Source: DASUZD01 sp036377055 (GTDB taxonomy: Bacteria; Actinomycetota; Thermoleophilia; Gaiellales; Gaiellaceae). From it: a DNA stretch of 20,079 nucleotides. The notes under the pieces are model-generated. The model worked only from the letters and a program-made list of their open reading frames with translations. It did not search any database and was not told where the DNA came from. Made by a program: the position numbers and the translations under genes. The stretch covers positions 1-20,079 of the forward strand of contig DASUZD010000120.1 in the NCBI GenBank assembly GCA_036377055.1, in the 5' to 3' direction. This document shows positions 13,280 through 19,269 of this stretch, in pieces. Each line of letters starts with the position of its first letter. Within the stretch, counting starts at the first letter, position 1.

Positions 13280-15349
13280 CTAAGCCGATAGCTCCGCACT
13301 GATCTCCGCCAACAGTTCTTCGAGTGCTCGCGCCTTGTCGCTCGCTTCAAGGTATTCCTCATATTGGCGCTTGGCATTCTCGATTAGTGCGTCGTAGAGC
13401 ACATAACGGCCGTAGATAGGCTTGAAGCGATCACGGATGTGCTCCTCAGGCTGCTGAGCGCCCTTTCCAGCGGTGGCTGGCTTATTTCCGAGTACGAAAA
13501 CGACCTCAACCGGCTCGTCGTCTCGCTGTTGGTTGCCAAGAATCGAAATGAGCGCGTTGTAGTATTTCAACCCTTGCTCAACGAGTTTAGCAACGTCTGG
13601 CTTCACCGAATATCGTTTGAGTTCGACGATTACATGACGTCCACTGGAGGTCGCATAGCGGATATCTAAGCGCCCGTAGATCCGCTTACCCTCTGCATCT
13701 GTCGCGAAGACGCCGGGGGCAACGTCTCTCAGGTCCTCTTCCATCCGGCCGCCGAGAGCAGCCCGCTCCCAGGCGGCGTCGAGGAGCCACAGGTGATTGA
13801 AGAGATGTTGTTGAAGAACCTTCTCCTTCTCATTGGCCTTGGTGAGGTTCCGGAATTGCGAGATCGCCTCTACGCGCGAGCGAAGAATGTCGACCCATAG
13901 GCCAGCCTCATAGGTATCCTGCTGCCCGAGAAGCCGGAGGAGGTCGGTCGCCGTAATCGTGCTGAGCCGTTCAAGCTCTTCGGCCGTCTCGCGAAGCCCG
14001 ATCCGCTCGAACGCGAGGACGCCGGATCTCAGAAGCGACGTCCTGTCGGTTTCGGGCCGTCCCTTCTCAAGCTCAATGCTCGCTATTGTTCCGATCATTG
14101 TCTCCGCCGACCCCTTCTGCCAAGAAGGACGCGCATCGACCCACGCGCGCAGCCGAGGGTATCGCTCGAGTGTTTCCTTCGCCTCCTTCTTCGGCCGTGC
14201 ATCGCTCCACTCGTCTGCAGCCTTGACGAACGCATCGCGTAGGAACTTTTGAAGAGCGACAACTCGCTCATCATCTTCGATCAACCGCTGGCGATCAGTT
14301 GTGGCGATGTCTTCGTAGTCGCCGTCGAGATCTAGGAAGTCGGCTTCGATCTGACCCGTCACGTAGTTCCCAAAGAGTCGGCTGAAATCAAGCTTCTCGA
14401 CGATGCCTTCTTGAATGGGCCGCTTCCGAGCAAGGACAATGATGTTCTTGAGAGAACCTGCCTCCTCGTCAGAGGTGAGATCTGTCGGTTTCCGTGCCGT
14501 GCCTATCCAACCGCGCACTCGCCAGTCCGTTCCTTGAGTTACGAGATCATTAGCGAGGATGAAACGAGTAACGTTCGGCGGCAACGCATGCTTCGGCAGT
14601 GATTGCGTGCCAAACTCCCAGATGAACTCGAGTTTCTTCAGTTCCTGACGGTCCTCCCAAGTTATCGGCTTAGCGTTCACGTAGATGTGGAAGCCGCCCT
14701 GATCCTCAGAGGGCTGGTTGAGGACGTCAAAGCGTCGCGCGAGTCGCTTTCGAAGCGCGGCCGCCGTCAGGCTCGCGCGCTTGGTTTTGAGGTCATCCAA
14801 GACGAGGAATGTTCCTCTGACCTCGTACTCCGGTGGAACATCTAACGGATCGGGGTAATACTTTTCCTTCGCTCGAATTGCCTCCTCTAGCTTGCTGACT
14901 TTGATCTGGAGGCCGTGACTAGGTCCTATCTCGGTCGTCGTGTAGACGGAGACGGTTTCTGCGATCGAAAAGACTGAAAGCTTACCGATCCCTTTCCTGC
15001 CCATAAAGGGCCGGTTCCAGATCGGCGAGAAGGAACCTTCGACAACGCGCTTTTTATAGCCCACTGTTAGAAATCGCTTATTGATTTGCTCGACGGTCAT
15101 GCCGATACCATTGTCAGAGACGACGATTCTTTCTCCGCTTTGCTTCCACCTAATCTCCACGCGCGTCGCATCGGCGTCGTAAGCGTTGGCGACGAGTTCA
15201 GAAAGCACAGCCGCCGCGTTGCTGTAGAGATTGATGCCGAGCGATTCCAGAACCGATAGCTCGACCGTCATCTCGTATGGATGGTCGCCCTCCGGTGGCG
15301 TGGCCGCTTGCGCGGTCACGTCTGCTGGCGTGGGCGGCTCCGCGGTCAC
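13280..15349 (-). CDS. GHKL (MutL/Hsp90-like) ATPase fused to a PD-(D/E)XK nuclease domain; predicted restriction component
   Basis: A 689-residue protein. The N-terminal domain has the GHKL ATP-binding motifs: ELVANAYDADA with E51, N55 and D58, DNGIGM at 79-84, and the glycine loop GRKGIGK at 117-123. A S5/transducer-like middle region follows (about 210-350). After a helical segment, the C-terminal domain holds GRLDIRY...VIVELKRYS, giving D562 and E576-x-K578, the pattern of a restriction-type nuclease core. ATPases of this kind, related to MutL and MORC, are known from comparative genomics as restriction partners of cytosine methylases. The GTG start overlaps the methyltransferase stop (GTGA), so the two are coupled. 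No good ribosome-binding site precedes it. Its base composition is clearly lower in GC than the flanks (26/60 in 13561-13620 against 42/60 in 7681-7740). The target site is unknown. Confidence 0.88.
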   Translation of the reverse strand: MTAEPPTPADVTAQAATPPEGDHPYEMTVELSVLESLGINLYSNAAAVLSELVANAYDADATRVEIRWKQSGERIVVSDNGIGMTVEQINKRFLTVGYKKRVVEGSFSPIWNRPFMGRKGIGKLSVFSIAETVSVYTTTEIGPSHGLQIKVSKLEEAIRAKEKYYPDPLDVPPEYEVRGTFLVLDDLKTKRASLTAAALRKRLARRFDVLNQPSEDQGGFHIYVNAKPITWEDRQELKKLEFIWEFGTQSLPKHALPPNVTRFILANDLVTQGTDWRVRGWIGTARKPTDLTSDEEAGSLKNIIVLARKRPIQEGIVEKLDFSRLFGNYVTGQIEADFLDLDGDYEDIATTDRQRLIEDDERVVALQKFLRDAFVKAADEWSDARPKKEAKETLERYPRLRAWVDARPSWQKGSAETMIGTIASIELEKGRPETDRTSLLRSGVLAFERIGLRETAEELERLSTITATDLLRLLGQQDTYEAGLWVDILRSRVEAISQFRNLTKANEKEKVLQQHLFNHLWLLDAAWERAALGGRMEEDLRDVAPGVFATDAEGKRIYGRLDIRYATSSGRHVIVELKRYSVKPDVAKLVEQGLKYYNALISILGNQQRDDEPVEVVFVLGNKPATAGKGAQQPEEHIRDRFKPIYGRYVLYDALIENAKRQYEEYLEASDKARALEELLAEISAELSA

Positions 15350-16425
15350 AAGGTGCCCGGTGGCTTCTCGCGTGACGCGTCATCAGCGACGTGCAGCATG
15401 ATGACCGAGCCAATCGCTTTCGAGATCGGCGGTGGTACGGCATTGCCGATCAAGCGACCCAGTCGAGCGAAGAACACCGGCTCGTCGCGCTTTACAAATC
15501 GGTAGTCCCGCGGGAAGCCTTGCAACATTGCCGCCTCGCGTAGACTGATCGCGCGGTCTTGCTCAGGGTGGCCAAACCGCCCTGTGCCGAAGTTGTGCGA
15601 GAGCGTGGTAATCGTCGGCGCTGGCTCATCCCACTCCATCCGAGCATAAACATTTCGGAAGGTTGAGCCAGACGACTTAGCGTGACAAGCTGCTCGAAGT
15701 TCTACCGGCCACTCTTTCCAGCTTCCCCCCGGACGCGACGCGCGAATTCGCTTGAGGTTGATATCCGAGAGCGCTCGGCTCTTGTGGAGGCGGTCCTTGG
15801 GATCCACCCCACCGGCTGTCAGGCGCGGAAGCTTGTAGATCTCGTCACGGACCGTCCGGTGCCTCTTACCGCGGAGTGCTCCCTCTGCCATTTCGATAGG
15901 TCCGAGTAGCGATGCGAGCAAGACAAGCCGACGACGACGCTGAGGTAAACCGTAGTCAGGGCCGTGACAGCTCTTCCAGTCGACGTGGTAGCCGGCGTCA
16001 CGCAGCACATCCACGAAGCGCTTGAAGACGGGTGCGCTCCCGATCCTCGGCACGTTCTCCATGGTCACGAGCTCCGGTTCTGTATCGCCAACGAGGCGCC
16101 CGAACTCATCCAGCAGCGGCCACTCCTCCTCGGATGAGGTGTCCATGCCGCGACGGTAGGGCGAGAAGGGTGAGCATGGGGCACACCCGCAGAGGAGTCG
16201 CACCGACCCATCACACCACAGCGGAAGAAGCGATGCTGCCGTGACGTCTCGAACGTCCTTATGAAGAAACGTTCCGCCAATGTTCGACTCGAAGGGATAC
16301 TTGCACGCAGGATCAATGTCTATTCCGGCATCCACTGACACGCCGGCCTGCACTAGGCCCGCCGACAGGCCGCCGGCCCCGCAGAAGAGGTCGACGGCCG
16401 ATACGCTCGGTGCAACATCGACCAC
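15346..16425 (-). CDS. DNA (cytosine-5) methyltransferase
   Basis: A 359-residue m5C methylase with its conserved motifs in order: motif I DLFCGAGGLSAGL (D12 onward), motif IV GCAPCSPFS with catalytic C84 (Pro-Cys-Ser rather than the commoner Pro-Cys-Gln), motif VI MENVP with E123, motif VIII QRRRRLVLLAS from Q162, a target-recognition region at about 190-300, and motif X GNAVPP from G327. It should methylate a specific cytosine using AdoMet and so protect DNA from the coupled nuclease. The GTG at 16425 gives the normal short N-terminus. A TAGGCT box (complement of 16435-16440) nine bases upstream suggests a leaderless or near-leaderless transcript. It overlaps the GHKL-nuclease gene by 4 nt and is divergent from the Vsr gene. 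The recognition sequence cannot be read from the protein. Confidence 0.95.
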   Translation of the reverse strand: MVDVAPSVSAVDLFCGAGGLSAGLVQAGVSVDAGIDIDPACKYPFESNIGGTFLHKDVRDVTAASLLPLWCDGSVRLLCGCAPCSPFSPYRRGMDTSSEEEWPLLDEFGRLVGDTEPELVTMENVPRIGSAPVFKRFVDVLRDAGYHVDWKSCHGPDYGLPQRRRRLVLLASLLGPIEMAEGALRGKRHRTVRDEIYKLPRLTAGGVDPKDRLHKSRALSDINLKRIRASRPGGSWKEWPVELRAACHAKSSGSTFRNVYARMEWDEPAPTITTLSHNFGTGRFGHPEQDRAISLREAAMLQGFPRDYRFVKRDEPVFFARLGRLIGNAVPPPISKAIGSVIMLHVADDASREKPPGTL

Positions 16426-16440
16426 GGTTCGTGGAGCCTA
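16425..16440 (-). promoter_or_regulatory. -10 box of the methyltransferase operon
   Basis: TAGGCT on the minus strand (16440 to 16435) is followed by nine bases and the GTG start. It is the same hexamer as in front of the ArsR gene. No Shine-Dalgarno sequence lies between it and the start. No convincing -35 box is seen. Confidence 0.4.
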
Positions 16441-16582
16441 GACGACGCGGAGGCCAGCGTTGACGCCGGAAGCTGCGGCAAATCTGCAACGAACCATTAG
16501 CAGCAGCGACGGACGAGTGTTGAGACCGAGGGGAAGTATCGAGCGCGAGGCCCGAGGATCGCCTCCAGCGAGAGTGGACGCC
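16441..16582. other. Divergent methyltransferase / vsr intergenic region
   Basis: This 142-bp stretch lies between the methyltransferase -10 box and the vsr ATG and must carry the vsr promoter. A TTGACG at 16460-16465 has no good -10 partner at 16-18 bp. The frame of vsr is open here from a TTG at 16460, but the residues it would add do not resemble Vsr N-termini. No other gene is apparent. Confidence 0.35.
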
Positions 16583-17020
16583 ATGACGCAACCTCCTACG
16601 CCGCCAGCCGCGAGCTCCTCTGCCGCGCGAATTGTGATGCAGGGGAACAGGTCTAAGAACACGAGCCCAGAGCTTGCGCTCCGCCGCGAACTCCATCGAC
16701 GCGGTCGTCGTTATCGCCTCCACCTGTCACCGCTGCCGGGACTCCGCTGTACGCCCGACCTAGTCTTCTTCGGTGCGCGCGTCGTCGTCTTCGTGAACGG
16801 TTGCTTCTGGCATCGGCGCCCGCTCCACGCAACCACACCCAAGGCGAATGCCGCCTTCTGGAGGAAGAAGTTCCAAGCGAACATCGCGCGCGACGCACGC
16901 AACAAGAAGGCGCTTGAAGCGGCCGGATGGCACGTCGTCGTGATCTGGGAGCACGATGATGCGTGGAGCGCTGCCGATCTGGTCGAAGCCGCTCTGTCCT
17001 ATGGACGACGCGATAGGTGA
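16583..17020 (+). CDS. vsr: Vsr-type very-short-patch-repair endonuclease
   Basis: The 145-residue protein aligns by eye with Vsr nucleases: the RSKNTSPELALRRELHRRG block (usually RSKdTkPElalR), YRLH, the strand PDLVFFGARVVVFVNGCFWH with catalytic D59 and H77 candidates, K-x-N-x-x-F-W-x-x-K-F-x-x-N-x-x-R-D (KANAAFWRKKFQANIARD), and AAGWHVVVIWEHD. Vsr enzymes nick DNA 5' of the T in T:G mismatches created by deamination of 5-methylcytosine, which explains the company of a cytosine methylase. In R-M loci of the MutL-like class they may instead serve as extra nucleases. The ATG at 16583 is chosen because family N-termini begin about 20 residues before RSK. The usual cysteine after FWHG is absent here (FWHRRPLH). 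It is divergent from the methylase gene. Confidence 0.88.
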   Translation: MTQPPTPPAASSSAARIVMQGNRSKNTSPELALRRELHRRGRRYRLHLSPLPGLRCTPDLVFFGARVVVFVNGCFWHRRPLHATTPKANAAFWRKKFQANIARDARNKKALEAAGWHVVVIWEHDDAWSAADLVEAALSYGRRDR

Positions 17021-17047
17021 GCGTCCACGAGGGCCCAAAGGCGATGT

Positions 17048-17064
17048 CCGCGGGCCTACCGCGG
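17048..17064. terminator. GC-rich hairpin downstream of vsr (weak terminator candidate)
   Basis: CCGCGG, GCCTA, CCGCGG forms a 6-bp perfect stem with a 5-nt loop, 28 nt after the vsr stop. There is no T-run behind it, so rho-independent termination is uncertain. Confidence 0.2.
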
Positions 17065-17137
17065 CTGGGCGCTCTGCTTCCGCTTCGGATTGACGCTGCC
17101 CCAGTTGCACGAACGCACTCCTGTCGGCCCGGCGAAT

Positions 17138-17153
17138 TAGCATTGCCGTGCGG
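17138..17153 (+). promoter_or_regulatory. -10 box of the beta-propeller gene
   Basis: TAGCAT (17138-17143) matches TAnnnT and lies nine bases before the GTG start at 17153, with no Shine-Dalgarno sequence between. This resembles the other promoters in the window that abut GTG starts. Confidence 0.35.
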
Positions 17154-18619
17154 TGAGACTGCGGTCGAGTGGGTCTGCGATAGGCGCGGTTGCGTTAGCC
17201 GCTGTTGCTGTGGGCGCGGCGGCTTCCGGCGGGCAGGCGCCGTCCGGGTCGCTGGCTCAGCTGCCGGGACGCGCGGGGTGCTTGCGGGCGTCGGGGGCGG
17301 AGGGCTGCGCGCGCGCAATCGCGATCGGCAACGGGCCGGTGGTCGCGAGCGCGGACGGTCGGAGCGTCTACGTGGCCGGACAGACGTCGGTGGCGGTTTT
17401 CGCGCGCGGCTCGAGTGGAGCGCTTCGGCAGCTGGGCGGCCGACGGGGCTGCGTCGACTACCACCTCATCGTCCCTGAGCCGCGCGCGGATGCGAGCTGC
17501 GCGAGCGGCAAGCTTCTGTGGCCGACCTCGGCCGCGCTGAGCCGGGACGGTCGCAACCTGTACGTCGCGTCTTGGGCGTTCGACCCGCACGGGGATCGCA
17601 GCGACAACTACTCGGACCTGGCCGTGTTCGCGCGCGACAGCGCGACCGGCGCGCTGCGGCAGCTGCCCGGCGAGCAGGGTTGCCTCGGCCCGACCTCGCG
17701 CGGCGGCTGTGCGGTCGGTCGGGCGCTCTTCGGGCCGGAGTCGGTGGCGGTGAGCCCCGACGGCCGCAACGTGTACACGGCCTCGTCCGGCGGGCTTGCC
17801 GTCTTCGCTCGCACGGAGAGCAGCGGCGCGCTTCGGCAGCTGCCCGGCTCGGCGGGGTGCCTGCTCGCGCCCGCCCGGGCTCCTCGCTGTTCCCACGGCG
17901 GCGCGTTGCGCCAGCTCGCGCCCGCGGTTGTCGCCGTCAGCGGCGACGGCCGGAACGTCTACGCCCTGGCGAGCGCGAACGACCGCGCGGCCCTCCTCGT
18001 CTTCCGCCGCAATCGAAGCAGCGGCGCGCTGACGCGGGTTGCGGGCCGCACGGGCTGCTTCGCCACTCCCGCACTCGCCGCCGCCGGGTGCACCGCCGCC
18101 GCGAGCCTCACCGGACCATGGTTCTGCTTCTCGCTCGCCGTCAGCCCGGACGAAAGAAATGTCTACCTCGGCTCGTGTGGCGACCTGACCATCTTCTCCC
18201 GGAACGCCGACGGAGGCCTGACGCAGACGGGCTGCATCGACGCAAACGGGCCGCCCGGCCACCCCTGCGCCGGCGACACCGGGACCGAGCCCGAGACGAG
18301 CATCGCGATCACCCCCGACGGCAAGAGCCTCTACTTCGCGTTCAACATCGGCAGATCGAACCCCGCGACGCAGACTGCACAACCGGGCGGGATCACCGTC
18401 TTCGCCCGCGCGACGAACGGATCGCTCACGCGGCTCGGCGGGGTCAACGGCTGCCTCACCGCTACCGGCTCCCGCGGCGCCTGCACGAAGGCCCGCGGGC
18501 TCGAGAGCCCGCATGCGCTCGCGCTCAGCCCGGACGGCCGCAACCTGTACAGCAGCGGCTTCGCAGGCCGCGAGTGCTGCCGCGACGGCGACGCCGCCGT
18601 CTTCCGCCGCGCTCCCTGA
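17153..18619 (+). CDS. Secreted seven-repeat beta-propeller protein (lactonase-like) with cysteine pairs
   Basis: A 488-residue exported protein. Residues 1-29 are a signal peptide: basic MRLRSSG, a hydrophobic stretch (AIGAVALAAVAVGAAA) and a small-residue cleavage region (ASGGQA). The rest consists of about seven repeats of roughly 55-65 residues, each with a strand pair such as VAVSPDGRNVYTAS, then LAVFARxxxxGALRQLPG and a loop with two cysteines 9-11 residues apart (for example C43/C52 and GCLGPTSRGGC). One repeat has a longer loop. This is the beta-propeller organisation of the YVTN/lactonase superfamily; catalytic residues of true 6-phosphogluconolactonase were not identified, so an enzymatic role is not claimed. 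The paired cysteines suggest a disulphide per blade outside the cell. Such repeats are frequent in Thermoleophilia-like genomes. It ends 5 nt from the convergent SRPBCC gene. Confidence 0.85.
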   Translation: MRLRSSGSAIGAVALAAVAVGAAASGGQAPSGSLAQLPGRAGCLRASGAEGCARAIAIGNGPVVASADGRSVYVAGQTSVAVFARGSSGALRQLGGRRGCVDYHLIVPEPRADASCASGKLLWPTSAALSRDGRNLYVASWAFDPHGDRSDNYSDLAVFARDSATGALRQLPGEQGCLGPTSRGGCAVGRALFGPESVAVSPDGRNVYTASSGGLAVFARTESSGALRQLPGSAGCLLAPARAPRCSHGGALRQLAPAVVAVSGDGRNVYALASANDRAALLVFRRNRSSGALTRVAGRTGCFATPALAAAGCTAAASLTGPWFCFSLAVSPDERNVYLGSCGDLTIFSRNADGGLTQTGCIDANGPPGHPCAGDTGTEPETSIAITPDGKSLYFAFNIGRSNPATQTAQPGGITVFARATNGSLTRLGGVNGCLTATGSRGACTKARGLESPHALALSPDGRNLYSSGFAGRECCRDGDAAVFRRAP

Positions 18620-18624
18620 ACGTT

Positions 18625-19113
18625 CTACCGGCGGAGGACTCGCTCGTCCGCGAGCGCGTTGGCCGGGCTCCCCGCGGTCTTCTCGGTTTCGAGCAGATCC
18701 TTGAGGTGGCCGAGGTTCGCTTCGAGCTCCCTCCGCGTGATCCGAGCGAAGACAGGCTCGGCGAGCTTGAAGAGGCCGTGCGCGTCGAGCTCGCCGCTCA
18801 CCGTGAACCTCGTCCCGGCTTCGACCGGTTCGAAGCGATACCCGCCCGTCAGCGGTATCGGGCCCGAGATGCCCCTGATCGCCGATCGAACGTTCGGCTC
18901 GTACTCCGTCACCTCCCAGGCCAGCTCAATCCGCACGCCGAGGAAGTGGCGAACCTCGCGCACCCTCGTGCCGACGCGCATGGGCCCGTGCGTCAGCTTC
19001 TCCGACTCTGCCAGCGTGGTCTGCCACAGCGCGTCCTTCGCGGGGTCGTGGACGAAGTCCCAGACCTCCTCGACCGGCCGCTCGATGACGATGCTGCGCT
19101 CGATCTTCGTCAT
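18625..19113 (-). CDS. SRPBCC-fold (polyketide cyclase/START-like) protein
   Basis: A 162-residue protein of the SRPBCC superfamily. It opens with the typical strand-helix MTKIERSIVIERPVEEVWDFVHDP, continues WQTTLAESEKL...GPMRVGTRVREVRHFLG, then strands FELAWEVTEYEP-like (IELAWEVTEYEP) and GTRFTVSGELDAHG, and ends in a long C-terminal helix (RITRRELEANLGHLKDLLE). The fold makes a hydrophobic ligand cavity; members bind lipids, polyketides or unknown small molecules in the cytoplasm. The ATG at 19113 is preceded by GGGAGG at good spacing, unlike the leaderless genes nearby. A TAGCGT on the minus strand (19149-19144) could be its -10 box. It is a single gene, convergent with the propeller gene and divergent from the kinase fragment. 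No function can be assigned. Confidence 0.85.
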   Translation of the reverse strand: MTKIERSIVIERPVEEVWDFVHDPAKDALWQTTLAESEKLTHGPMRVGTRVREVRHFLGVRIELAWEVTEYEPNVRSAIRGISGPIPLTGGYRFEPVEAGTRFTVSGELDAHGLFKLAEPVFARITRRELEANLGHLKDLLETEKTAGSPANALADERVLRR

Positions 19114-19256
19114 TGTCGAACCTCCCTTCGTTGTCCGCCACGAACGCTAGATAGGCCCGCGATGGGCCGCCTCGGCAGCCGCGGCGATCCTGAATCGTCC
19201 TTGCGAGCGATCTTCGGGTCGTCCTCACGGGCGAGGCGACTCGGGGACGCGTGGAG

Positions 19257-19269
19257 TACCGTCAAGACG
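19257..19269 (+). promoter_or_regulatory. Leaderless promoter -10 box of the kinase fragment
   Basis: TACCGT (19257-19262) matches TAnnnT and ends exactly six bases before the GTG at 19269, the same spacing as for the GntR and ArsR genes. No ribosome-binding site is present. Confidence 0.4.

Noticed and set aside
16460..16582. 41-residue N-terminal extension of the Vsr protein
   Set aside because: Begins at a TTG, is rich in R, S and P, and does not resemble Vsr N-termini; the ATG at 16583 gives the family length.
13172..17152. Attachment-site direct repeats flanking the R-M island
   Set aside because: The two flanking gaps were compared by eye and no shared direct repeat, tRNA end or integrase was found.
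17017..17478. 153-codon plus-strand frame overlapping vsr end and propeller start
   Set aside because: Overlaps the signal peptide and first repeats of the propeller gene in another frame; no homology pattern.
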